Of a stretch of DNA of 64,000 bases, positions 31,691 to 42,885 are shown piece by piece (position 1 is the stretch's first letter; each line of letters starts with the position of its first letter). Location: NCBI GenBank assembly GCA_021397845.1, contig CM038046.1, positions 67,784,021 to 67,848,020 on the forward strand, in the 5' to 3' direction. A program made the translations under genes and the position numbers. This DNA is from Areca catechu (lineage: Eukaryota > Streptophyta > Magnoliopsida > Arecales > Arecaceae). A model generated the notes under the pieces. It searched no databases, was not told the origin of the DNA, and saw only the letters and a list, made by a program, of their open reading frames with translations.

Positions 31691-32800
31691 TAAATCAGTC
31701 ATTTGTCTTTAGTATTTCTTAAATACTTCAGGATGGACTTTACCACCTTCCAATGTGCCTCACCTGGGTCAGACTGGTATCTGCTCACTACTCCTAGTGA
31801 GTATGCCATGTCTGGTCTAGTACATGTCATAGCATACATGATAGAGCCTACTGCAGAAGCATAAGGTACTCTACTCATGCACTCTCTTTCCTCAGGTGTT
31901 GTCGCACAATCCTTCCTTGAAAAAGTAATTCCAGAACCTATCGAAAGATAGCCTTTCTTAGAATTTTCCATGCTTAACCGTTTCAGTACGGTATCAATGT
32001 TCGTAGACTGGGGAATCCCAGAAGCCTCTTAGATCTATCTCTATCGATCTTCATACCCAGTATGTAAGAAGCTTCACCCAAGTCCATCATGGAGAACTGA
32101 GATGATAATCAGACCTTTATTCCTTGTAATGCTGCGATGTCATTCCTGATTAAGAGAATGTTGTCAACATACAGTACCAGGAATACAATCATAGAACCAC
32201 TAACCCACTTATAGATGCACGGTTCTTCTCAATTCCTAACGAAGCCATACAATTTGATACACCTATCAAACCATAAGTTCCAACTTCGAGATGCTTGCTT
32301 GAGTCCATAAATTGACCTCTACAACTTGCATACTTTTGACTCATCTGAGGATGCGAACCCTTCATGCTGTATCATATACACCTCATCTTCCAGCTCCCTA
32401 TTTAGGAAAGCGGTTCGGACATCCATCTACTAGATTTCATAATCAAAGTATGCAGCTAAAGCAAGCATGATCCGAATGGACTTGAGCATTGCCACAGGAG
32501 AGAAAGTCTCATCATAATCGATACCATATCACTGACGATATCCCTTGGCAACCAGATGGGATTTATAGGTCTCTACCTTCCTATATGCGCCCCTTTCCCT
32601 CTAAGATCCACTTGCACCTGATGGGTTTTATCCCTTCAGGCAGATCAACAAATGTCCATACATTGTTGATCTCCATGGACTCTATTTCGAATCACATGGC
32701 TCCAAGCCATGCCTTAGTGTCAGATCTCTGAAGTGCATCCATATAGGTGATCGGATCCTCATTGTTCTTGTCGAGCTCAATGGGATCCCCGTCCCAGACC
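31691..32800 (-). pseudogene. C reverse transcriptase
   Basis: Minus strand: EGIKPIRCKWI, DYDETFSPVAMLKSIRI, MDVRTAFLNRELEDEVYM, SIYGLKQASRSWN, and the active site YVDNILLI, where the second catalytic Asp is Asn (codon at 32160-32162). After it DLGEASYILGMKI, then YASAVGSIMYAMTCTRPDMA (31699-31971 open). Several stops, for example within the DYEI..MDVR stretch. Domain after integrase marks it as copia. Confidence 0.85.
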
Positions 32801-33841
32801 AAGAAACTATAGTATCTGTCTAGTTGATGCGGTACTCTATGGATCTCCTAATAATGGGTTCTGCGTGTGATCCAATCATAGCCGGTTCTATGATGTCTTT
32901 AGAGTGTGCAGGTTCTTCTACTGGTTGAATTTCACCAAGTTCAATCTTAGAGGCTACAGTTCCTTCTCCAAGGAACTCTTTTTCCAAAAAGATAGCCCTA
33001 AGAGTGACGAACACTTTATGTTCATCCTCCAAGTAGAAGAAATACCCTTTGATTTTCTTAGGGTAACCAATAAACAGGCATCGGTCAGACTTAGGACCAA
33101 GTTTATATGAGCCAAAAAGCTTTACATAAGCTAGACAACCCCAAACCCGAAGGTGTGAGATTGAGGGCTTACGTCCATTCCATATCTCATATGTAGTGGA
33201 GACAACAGACTTACTCGGAATATTATTTAACAAGTGACAAGCTGTTTCAAGTGCATATCCTCAAAAGGATAGCGGTAGAGTTGCAAAGCCCATCATGGAT
33301 CGAACCATGTCCAACAGGGTTCGATTCCTCCTTTCGGACACACCATTCAACTTTGGTGTTCCTGGAGGAGTCCATTGAGAGAGAATCCCATTCTCCTCAA
33401 GGTATGTCAAAAACTCACCAGATAGGTATTCACCGCCTCGATCAGATTGAAGGATTTTAATACTTTTTCCAGTTTGTTTCTCTACTTCATTACGATATCG
33501 TTTGAACATTTCAAACGACTCAGATTTCTGTCTCATCAAAAAGACATAACCGAACCTCGAAAGGTCATCTCTAAACGTAATGAATTATCTATATCCACCT
33601 CTGGCACTAATTATCATGGGTCCACATACATCAGTATTTACGAGACTCAGAAGTTCTGTAGCTCATTCACCTTTTATAATAAAAGGCGACTTGGTCATTT
33701 TACCAAGTAAACAAGATTCACAAGTAGGCAGTGATTCAAAATCACTGACCTTGAGGAGGCCTTCTCCTCGCAACTTGTTTATCCTATTCTGGTTAACATG
33801 ACTTAGCCTACAATGCCAAAGATACAGATCACTGATATTTT
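32801..33841 (-). pseudogene. C integrase core and C-terminal region
   Basis: Minus strand: TDVCGPMII (Asp 1) near 33600-33630, LQSDRGGEYLSGE (Asp 2, about 33430-33460), LNGVSERRNRTLL (Glu, about 33320-33350), then NIPSKSVVSTTYEIWNGRKPS and LRVWGCLAYVKLF with CLFIGYPKK. Two longer open pieces are 33261-33539 and 32820-33233. The pre-integrase zinc region lies at 33640-33840 and is interrupted at 33841 by the solo LTR. Confidence 0.85.
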
Positions 33842-36264
33842 TGAAAGGGATATGCCCTACAAACCAATCTCTGTTGTATCTCCCAAACCATTGTAATTGA
33901 TAATTTTCTAAATAAAGGCATTATTTTTCATCATACACTGTGTTTATTATATGATGAACCCCATAGATTAGGGCTATGATTTTAGGGTTATGATGAGATC
34001 ATACCAGTGAGACCTAAAATCTTAAAACCTTAATCTAAAGAATTCCTAGTCAAAGGAACCCTGAGTAGGGGATCAGCATTTTTCCGATAAGACTAGCACA
34101 TCCCGGGTATACTGGAAAGGGTGACTGCTCTCACAGTCACTTGTGTATGACACTAATACTGGGATGTGGGTGCTCATTGGAGAATGAGTTCACTGATATG
34201 ATCCAACTTGAGAACATCTAATGGAGTCTTAGCTACATGTCAATAGAAGGTTCTCATAGTGGGAGTGGTACAAGTAATCTTTTGACCTGAGACTGCCATA
34301 AGTACCTTATGTACATGAACCCATCCTTTGGTTCAATCCTAATCATGACACTGAGACATGCACAGGATTGATACTGGGAATAGTGAATTGAATATGAAGG
34401 TAATGAGTAGGTCAACAAGGAATCGATCACTCTTAGTAAGAGGAGATTGCATCCAGCTAGTCAACAATCGCATGATGATTCAGGAAATCTTTGATCAAAG
34501 TGAAGATATTAGAGATGGTTTCTAATATCAAGATAATCGAATCATCATTATAAGATTGAGCTAGAAACAAATATAATATTGGATTTGACATATATCCATA
34601 TCCATAGTTATATTTTGGGTGCAGGCTGATCGAAAGATTTAATTGTACGGTAACTCTCTACTGAAGGGTAATTTTGGTATTTCACCAGAATTTCCATATC
34701 TTCCGGGTAGACATGACACGTTGCTAGACGTCAATCTTGTCTTGTGGGTTGATCAAGTTCAAAGATCACATGTTAGGAAGAATCCTAATTGATCGATTCG
34801 GGTAAGCCCGGTTTGACCTAAATCGATTAGAAAGAGTTCTAATCAAATTAGGTCAACTTGTATTCGAACCCACTACTGGCTAGATATGGAACCCAATGGG
34901 TCACACACTTAAGAGGATTGATCAAGAATTTAATTTGGAATTAAATTGTCTTTGCAAGATAACACTCTAGCAGGTGTTGCAAGCCCTAGCTTCTATTCGG
35001 ATCGGATTCGAATTAGGGTTCCGGATTGGTTCAAATTGGGTTCTAATTGGACCTAATTAGACCCTAATTAAGAAAAATGGGAATGTGGCTAACCCTATTG
35101 GCTAGCCATGTAGCTTGGCTAGCCTCCCCACCCGCCCCCTTTTGTTTTTCACGCCAAACACCAAGAGTCCATGCGTATATGGACTCTTGGCGCGCCTTAA
35201 GGAAGAGTCCATGGCGCATGGACTCTTGGCGTGCCCCAAATAAAATTCTCCGATGATTTTATTTGGGCGGCCTCCTTCTTAAGTGATTAGCGCACCTTCT
35301 CTCCCCCCTTGGATGAGAATCCAACGGCTGATGGGATTTTGAGAAAGAGAGAAAGCGCTAACTCCTCCCGGGCGCGCGAAGTAACATCTCTTCGGAGATG
35401 AAAAGTCGCGACTTCCTTCTTTTTAAAAACACCGCGGTTTTTCCTTTAAGAAGAGCCGTGGGATTTAATCTGGAAGGTCGTGAGATGGGAGGATGGGGCG
35501 TGAGAAATTGGAAAGGGCGTGAGAAAGAAATCACGGAGAGGTGTGTAGGCGCCTATCTGATTTCTATTTAAAGGGTCGGGAAAAATCAGAACATCATGTA
35601 ATCTTTTTCTTTCTTCCTCTCCTGAAGACTCTTTTATTTTTCTTGCTCTTGCATTGTTTCCTCTACAGAGTAAACCTCTGTCGAAACTCTGCTACTGAAC
35701 AAGATAAAAGTAAAAGTCTCCGACGGTAAAGGAAAGAAAGAAGTTCTGATTTCTTCCTTTCTTTCATACATTAAGACATCATTGTCTTAATCTCTCCTCC
35801 AACTTAAGACAAGCCTATGTCCTCTTAGGACAAGGTCTTTTTCTTCAAGACAAGGGTATCTAAAGGGCCAAGGTCTTGGTGGAAGGAGGAGAAGGAGTCA
35901 AGGAAAGGAAAGCAAGCCTTTGTGTGGAGGAATTCAAGCCATAGTCCAAGCAATTGAGTTCTAGGAAGAAGAACTCAATAGAAGGAACCTTTGAAAAGAA
36001 GATAGAGTTGTCTTGATCACTGCTCTGTGTGGATCACCATCGGAGGGCGGACACTTGGACGCCTGGTGAATTCAATCAGCCCCTTCAACATCAACTTTGT
36101 TGGAATTAGCGATTACAGGTTGGTACTCTAATTCTAACAATCTATGTTTGAATGTTAGTATGTATGTTTTAATTAGTAAAAGGAGATCTTGGCTAAGGGA
36201 TTTCGGTGCAAATTTCATCATTTTGAAATTACACTTCCGCTGCGGTGCACCTGAAACCCCAACA
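33842..36264 (+). mobile_element. Solo LTR of the A family inserted in C
   Basis: Starts TGAAAGGGATATGCCCTAC, ends CCCCAACA. TSD ATTTT at 33837-33841 and 36265-36269. 2423 bp, matching the 2.37-2.44 kb A1/A2 LTRs along its length. No internal DNA remains. It holds the cleanest hairpin pair of the family (35161-35190 and 35204-35226). Confidence 0.95.
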
Positions 36265-37557
36265 ATTTTCTAACCTTGGACATTTTCTAGATGTGTACAT
36301 TACACTAACAGGCCATGACAGTACATAAATGTCATTTTTTAATTTAGCTTTCATTATCACAGAGTTATTCAAAAGAACTTGGCAAATATCTCCTTTTATT
36401 GATAGTTCAAAACCATAATTGGCCAAAAGGCCTTCAGAGATTATGCACATAATGAAACTAGGACAATAATGATAGTCGAGTATCTCGACAGTACAGGACT
36501 CAAAGACAAGACTCAGAACTCTGACCACCAGTACAAGAACACGATTTCCAATCCCAACACTCAGGAACAGCTCCCCATCCTCAAATCTCTTGCTAACCTG
36601 TAGTCCCTGTAACAAATTACAAACATGAACAGGACTATCGGTATCCAATACCCAGTTAACAATATCATAAATAGAGAAATTACATGGTTTTATCATATAA
36701 ATACCTTGTCCAGCAGTTTGTTGCTTTTCCTTCCTTGGCCTGTTTGGATCTAGGGATGCTTGGTAAAGAGGATAGTTCCTCTTCCAGTGTCCCCGCTTCT
36801 TGCAGTAGAAGCACTCTGCAACAGATTGGTCAACATTCACTTTCTTTGTTTTACTCGGGCCAGGTGCATTCAGAACCTTATTTCCCTTCCTTTTATTCTT
36901 CCCTTTCTTAAAGGGATGATGACCTCTAGAACCTCCCACTAAATTAACCACCCGCTTGTTCAGTCGGTGGCCTTTCTCGTAAGTCTGTAGTAATCCCATC
37001 AAACCATGGTAATTGACTACAGGCTTGTTCATTCTGTAATGGTCAAGAAAGTCAAGATAGGAGGAGGGGAGAGAATTCAAAATCGTATCCTTGCCGAGCT
37101 GCTCGTGCAAGTGATATCCAAGCTTGCCCAACTTTTCAATCAGCTCGGTCATGTATAATTCATGATCAGTGACAGAACCACCATTCGGCATCTTGGCATT
37201 ATAGATAGCACAAGATACTTTGTACCGCTCTACATCATCCGGCATGCCAAAAGATTCCTTCAACTTTTAAAGAATCTCATCTGGCTGGGCCTCCTCGAGC
37301 TTGTGACTGAACTCATCATTCCTTGCCGCTAGCATAATGCATCGAATAGTAGTTTGATCAGAAACCCACTTATGATAAGTGTCCCTGACCGAACTCCGAG
37401 CATTGGCATAGGGGATTTCAAGTGCCGGATCCGTTATCACACAAAGGATCTGTTCATAATCCAAGACAATCCTCAACTTTTGATACTAGCTATTGAAGTT
37501 TTGACCCTTCAACTTCTCATTATCAAGAAGTGACCAGAGCAAAAAATTTGAAGACAT
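36265..37557 (-). pseudogene. gag: C gag and protease
   Basis: Minus strand from ATG 37557: MSSNFLLWSLLDNEKLKG, with a stop about 25 codons in, a TAA at 37267-37269, then a long open piece to 36265. Gag blocks GSVTDHELYMTELIEKLGKLGY and NSLPSSYLDFLDHYRMNK; zinc knuckle CFYCKKRGHWKRNY (last Cys is Tyr, about 36795-36836); protease WVLDTDSPVHVCN (about 36615-36655), with D-T-D at the active site. The open frame runs a few codons into the solo LTR by chance. Confidence 0.85.
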
Positions 37558-39140
37558 CTGCAAGGAAAAAACAAGCCCATATTAGAGTATGAATAAATTA
37601 ATTAACCAAAAGACTTGGTCTTTAGTCTATAGGTCTCTCCCACTAATTTTGCAGATTGGGAGCCTCTAACTCCAATCCATGAAATCACTATTTCATAGTG
37701 GGTATTGAAATTCAATAGACCACATATGAGCCCGACTATGTCCAGCTCACCCATACGCACCTAAAGGTTGGTTCACCAACCAATTGCTTCCCTAAGCAAC
37801 TTCCAGTAATTTATTTTTCCCCAGAGAGATCGGCCTAGGGGCCTCCTATTACTAGTGTTCAGTTAGGTCCAACCATTAACATGATAAATCCAATACTTCA
37901 AGCCAACGAATGACCAAGCCCGACTATGGCCGGCTTACCTGATCACCGTTAAGAAGGTTGCACTGAACCATCATCTATGAGAAAGTAATTCCAGTAACCG
38001 GATGCACACCCATTCTATGGAGCTGCCGATGAATACCAAGTTAAAGGACACATTACTAACCCACTTAATGGAAGGCTAAGACACCATCAACTCTTTGACT
38101 TAGTCTTTTTTAGGACCTAAAAATTTTAGAGGATTTTAGGTTATGGCAGATGAAAAAGAGAAGAACATTGATCATCCTCGCACTGATCAAGTTAGTTTTC
38201 ATGAGGGTTGAATCAATTCAATAATTGATCCATGGGCACCTACCGATCAGTCAGATTGATCAACCTGGGTGACATGGGTTAACTCAAGTCAATGAGCTTT
38301 TCTAATCAGTTCTGGTCGACACGACTGGCCAGATTGGTGAGATCATGGGTGAGTATCCGCCATTAACCATCTTTCCTAGACACCAACTAAGTTGGCTAAG
38401 AAAGAGGTAGCCTCATGAAACCATGATCACAATGCCAAACCTACCTCAACACCAATCGATTTATCAGACTCGATCAGACTAGCCTAAAGACTCGAGCTTC
38501 CACAGAGCCACTAATTAGATCCATTTTAGATGAATGGACTAACTTATCTAACTATTAGATAGTTCTAAAAGAAGGACCTTAATCAACTTTTGATTAGTCT
38601 TCTTATTGTCCAGTTCAACTAAACATAGGTCTAACCCAAATTATGGATCCAATTAGACAGCTAACCCAATTAACCCACTTGGCTTATTTAAATGACATTA
38701 GGTTTCATAATCCCTAATATAACTTGTCATTTAATTTAATCATACAATTCAAAATTGTTTGAATATAAGCCAATATTTTAATTAAAACAATTTTAATTAA
38801 AACATGTAAAACTCCTTTTACATATCATATCATGCATCATATCTAGTTTAATTCTTTTATAAATACTACATTACCCAAAATAAAAAATTTTAAGACATGC
38901 CAAATATGTATCTGAATTGAATCAATTTTAATTCCTTTGATTTCCTAAAAGGATCCTTCTAAAGAGGCCAACACAGACGAACCGCATCATGCCAAACACA
39001 CACGGTCATGGTGAAGGTCTCAACTAGGTTCCTAAAAGTACTTCCTAATCATACCCTATGATTAAGATACAGATACAATTCAATAGATTAAATATTTTAA
39101 TCTACTATACATGCAATCAAGATATGTTACTCCTAAACCT
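37558..39140 (-). other. C untranslated leader
   Basis: About 1.58 kb between primer site and gag with no gene. Small perfect hairpins occur: GGTTGG-TTCA-CCAACC at 37766-37781 and TTGCTT-CCCT-AAGCAA at 37784-37799. CCCGACTATG is repeated at 37731-37740 and 37919-37928. Like A1/A2, this clade seems to keep long, folded leaders. Confidence 0.55.
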
Positions 39141-39153
39141 AGCTCTGATACCA
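39141..39153 (-). promoter_or_regulatory. C primer-binding site (tRNA-iMet)
   Basis: AGCTCTGATACCA on the plus strand, the reverse complement of TGGTATCAGAGCT, two bases from the LTR border. Confidence 0.9.
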
Positions 39154-39316
39154 CTGAAAGAAATACAGGGTTGCGAGTGCCTACACTAAGCATGCAACAG
39201 CACAGGGAGCAGGTATGCATTTTAAAATAATTTTAAAATAACAGCGAAAACAACCTGCTTCGCACAAGATCTAACATATTTAAGAAGCATATATAGGTAA
39301 AACAAGGCATAAAATT

Positions 39317-40878
39317 TGATGCAGGATGACTCTAAGACTGCTAAACATGCATGGAAAATAGTAAAATAATTTTTTTATGATTTTTATAATTTTATTTGTA
39401 GGCTAGTTTCTCAAAATAAAGTAAGAACTAGAGGAAAGACTAGCAGTGCATAGAATCATCGGGTCATAGGCATACTCATGCAAACCAATGACATATCAAG
39501 GACCCAAGAGTTGACAAACTCTCGATTTAGGATAGTTTACCTTCATCAAAACTAGATAATCAGAGAAGGGAAGGTTTCTTACCAGTCAGAGATTGAAATT
39601 CAAAAGCAGTAGGGTTCACACGAACTCTGATCGGAGCCTAGAAGAAGAAGCCTCGATTCCCTTGAATCTGATGGCGAATCTAGGTGGTTCGGGTAGAAAA
39701 GAAGGCCTCCTGAGGGGAGGAGAAGTATCTTGGGGATCCTACAAGTGTCAGGATTAATCAAAACAGCAATTTAAAATTAAGAAAAATAACTATGGGTTGA
39801 AAGGAATCAGGATTAGGGTTAGAAGATGGCTGTTTGAAGCTTGTTGAAGATCTCCTTGCTTGGCAGCCTAGGGCACTCCTCCTTGGACTTGTGAAGGCTT
39901 GGATGGCAGTGAGTTATGGTTTGGAAGGATGCTAGCACAGCAAGGAATTTGTCCAAACACAAAAACACAACCTAAAGAACCAAAACAAAACACCAACATA
40001 AGATAATAACTCAAAATTTCAGCAAGTGGTATTCATAAGAAAGAGATGCTTACAAGAGGGGGAGGGGTGGGGTATTTATAAAGTTCTCATGCCCTCACTA
40101 ACCATGGTTACACTTGGGTTACAAGTCCTCTTCTAAATTGGAATACAAGTCCTTTCCTAGCTAGGTCAGAAAAACAAATCCACAATAGGTTAGGAATTGA
40201 CCTAGTCTTCTCCTTTTTCCTTCATGCTTTGACTATTCCACTCAAGGATACCTCTTGGAGTTGGTCAACACTTCAAGGATGCCTAGGAGGGCTTGTTGGG
40301 CTTCTAGGGGCAGAAAGGGGCTGGCCCAAAGGGGCTTGGGTGCATGGGTTTGGACCTTTGGAAGCTGGGGTGGCCTGGTAGCCTTGTAGCAGAAATATTC
40401 CATGGAATCTTGCTTCTTTAGGGCTTGGGCTTGGCACGTGGACTTGATTTCTTTGGGATTGGATGTAGGTGGACCTCTGGAATCATTGGTGCCCCATTTT
40501 GAGAATAGGCTCTAGAATCTAGAAGGGAATCTGGGTATCTGGAGGGCATCTAGAATGAATCAGGGTTTCCGGAAGTATCTTGGATCCTGGGTTGTCACAC
40601 AAAATCCAATGGGCTAATGTAGTAGCCTCTGACTCCTGGATGTGGCCTGGTGGAACTCCAAAATATAGTAACCTCCTCTCTTGTACAAAAATTAGGCTCA
40701 TACTATTCTCATAACTGATGTACATGACTCAAAATACTGACTAGGTTGAGGGTTGAGACAAATCAACTATCCTCAACTTATTACAGGACTCAATTCTAGT
40801 TGATTACAAAATTTGACACATTGCTAGGTAAACCAAATAAGACCCAGTAATCTGTGTCTGATCTTGGTGCCCCCACCA
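39317..40878 (-). repeat. E left LTR (3' LTR of the element)
   Basis: Starts TGATGCAGGATGACTCTAAG, ends TGGTGCCCCCACCA. TATA-like TTTATAAATACC at 40071-40083 (minus). Confidence 0.9.
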
Positions 40879-41300
40879 ATTCTCCCGGGTTGGGAGGAAC
40901 TCGACCCTATCGAGTTTGGGATAACTTGGCTCTCATAGTGCTCGAGTAGGTCTGGGTTGAGGCACTACAGATCCTCATGGGTGATCCACGAGTCCTCAAA
41001 TTCTAGCCAACCTTGCCACCGGACCAAATACCTCTTATAGCCTCTATTTCGGGTACATATTGCTTGATCATCCAGGATTCTCTCAATCTTTTCTTCACTA
41101 TTTGGCCAATTGTATGTGGACACTCTAGGGTGGGTCTCTTTCAAAAGGGAGGGTTAGGCTCAAGGTGCTCGCTAGGTATCACTGCTGGCTCCCTAGACTC
41201 TATAAGATCTGAGTTGATGAAGGTAAAGCTAAGACCTAAATCAGGTAGTATCTCATGCATATAGGCATTGGGTCCACAGATATTCATTATCTTTGATGGG
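40879..41300 (-). pseudogene. E integrase GPF remnant and chromodomain
   Basis: Minus strand: CGPNAYMHEILPDLG (about 41240-41275), REPAVIPSEHLEPN, then in another frame the chromodomain with LDDQAICTRNRGY, RYLVRWQGW and EDSWITHEDL followed by a stop. Order and spacing match F (12210-12682). A purine tract (CCCGGGAGAATT, minus) meets the LTR at 40879. Confidence 0.75.
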
Positions 41301-41567
41301 CCAGCTTTGATAGCAGAAAATTCATTACAACTACAAAATTTCCTGCAAAATTCATTATCTCTCTCTTAGGAATTAGCCAAGTTGTTAGTTAGTTCATTAG
41401 TTATGTTCAGCTTTTGACTAATTTTCATATGCATATGCCGTGCAAAGGGTAGTGTAGGTGCAGACATGTAATTCAGGATGTGCCTTTATTGGACTCAACT
41501 AATACCTATTAGACTTGACTAAACTTTCCTATCAAAGGAAATTTTATTGGACTTTCTAGGTTCTAAC

Positions 41568-42233
41568 TTAACATACTATAGACACTCTAGGCTTAACCCT
41601 AGCATGGCATGCACATGAGAATTTACTATGTATGCCTACTAAATGCCAAAGGGTATGCAAGAAGTAAGATGCAAACTTAACATGTGCAAGAAATGAATGA
41701 AACATGCAAACCTCTAAATGATGTAGGTGAATGGTTAAAGAAAAAAAAGAAAACTCAAGAAAAGGCAAAAAATAAGATATGGATTCGGGGTTAGTCTGGT
41801 TGGATGGAAAGTAAGAAAAGGGTTCGGGGTTAATTGGATAGACTAAGATATTAGAAGGGGTGTCGGGAATTAATCCTAGACTAATGAGGTTTACCTTATG
41901 GGTTTGATGTCTATCTAAAGGGTCTACAAAATGGAAGAAAGGGTTGTTGATTTCAGGAAAAAGATCAAGTGGTGTCAAAGAGGTGAGTTCATCCTGAGGG
42001 CATTGATCTAAAGAGATTAAGTCCTTAATAAACTCTTCTGGTTCATAAATCAAAGGACTGGGCTCTCTAATTAGGCTTTCTTCTAGTGGCTCCTCAAGTA
42101 AAGCTCTAATAGTAGGACTGGATTCCTCATGGTCTTCTTCCTTTAAGGGTTCTTCCACTATAGGTTGGGTGTAGTTAAAGTCAGCTAACTCTAGGGTGGC
42201 TTCTACACAGGTTTCTATTGGATTAAATAACAC
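41568..42233 (-). CDS. E conserved unknown ORF (HKVNLISLGLIP family), 221 residues open
   Basis: Open from 42233 to the stop at 41568 and continuous upstream with an acidic linker. N-terminal half is rich in E and P; the centre reads HKVNLISLGLIPDTP and INPEPFSYFPS; the C-terminal quarter is hydrophobic (FHSFLAHVKFASYFLHTLWHL) and ends with Cys-rich SKFSCACHARVKPRVSIVC. F has the same blocks at 11640-11998. It takes the place of protease-RT. I do not recognise it. It is the best preserved ORF of this element and could be real or a chance survival. Confidence 0.5.
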   Translation of the reverse strand: MLFNPIETCVEATLELADFNYTQPIVEEPLKEEDHEESSPTIRALLEEPLEESLIREPSPLIYEPEEFIKDLISLDQCPQDELTSLTPLDLFPEINNPFFHFVDPLDRHQTHKVNLISLGLIPDTPSNILVYPINPEPFSYFPSNQTNPESISYFLPFLEFSFFSLTIHLHHLEVCMFHSFLAHVKFASYFLHTLWHLVGIHSKFSCACHARVKPRVSIVC

Positions 42234-42880
42234 TAGATTGGTTTCTATCTGGGTTTGATCATAATCAACTAATCCTGGGTCTTCTATAGGATACTCTTCT
42301 AGATCTTCTATAGGGTACTCTTCTAGATCTTCAATAGACTCATTATCTTCATACTCCTCTACAAAACTTAGGTCAGCCTCATATATTTCTTCTTCTAAGT
42401 CATCTTAGTGAACCAATGGAGTGGCAAGAGGGGTTTGGCTAATGGAAAATTGACTAAGGTCTGGGATAATAGGGGTGGGTAAACTAAGGGTTATGGGTTC
42501 ATAGGTTATGGGTTTAAAGGTTATGGGTTCAAATCTTGGGGTATCAATGCTATAGGGTTCATGTTGACTGAGGGATAGGGGGTTACTACTGGGTTCATAT
42601 CTAGGGACTCTGGGTTCCTGGGGTCTATAGGGTAAGGGTTCAACTCTATGGGCCTTGCCTAGGGTTCCTAATTGGACTCCTACTTGGTCAAAACTATGGA
42701 TTGCTTGATTACTTGATTGGATTAGTTGGTCAAGCTTAGCATCGGATTGGTCAAACCAACGGTCTATTTGGGTAAGCTGATTTTGGGTTTGGGTGTTGGA
42801 CTTGTTTATTTAGGTAAGCTGGGCTTGGGATTGAGCATTCATTTGGGAAAGTTGAGCTAGGATGGTCTCCAAAGTGGGTT
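42234..42880 (-). pseudogene. gag: E gag-like region
   Basis: Minus strand. The ATG lies in the TSD CCATG (CATGG in this reading), so A2 inserted at the start codon. N-terminus MEPTLETILAQLSQMNAQSQ, then Gln/Asn/Ser-rich heptad-like DQSDAKLDQLIQSSNQAI with a stop after AQLT, then RYEPSSNPLSLSQHEP, which F shares. F's capsid-like block is missing here. An acidic stretch includes a 24-bp tandem duplication (42280-42327) encoding EEYPIEDL twice. Confidence 0.6.
42280..42327 (-). repeat. 24-bp tandem duplication in E ORF
   Basis: TCTTCTATAGGATACTCTTC-type unit at 42280-42303 and 42304-42327, one base different, in frame (eight residues, EEYPIEDL). Confidence 0.85.
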
Positions 42881-42885
42881 CCATG

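Noticed and set aside
31153..33801. Several plus-strand ORFs (31153-31356, 32489-32731, 33447-33710 and others)
   Set aside because: They are shadows of C's minus-strand pol.
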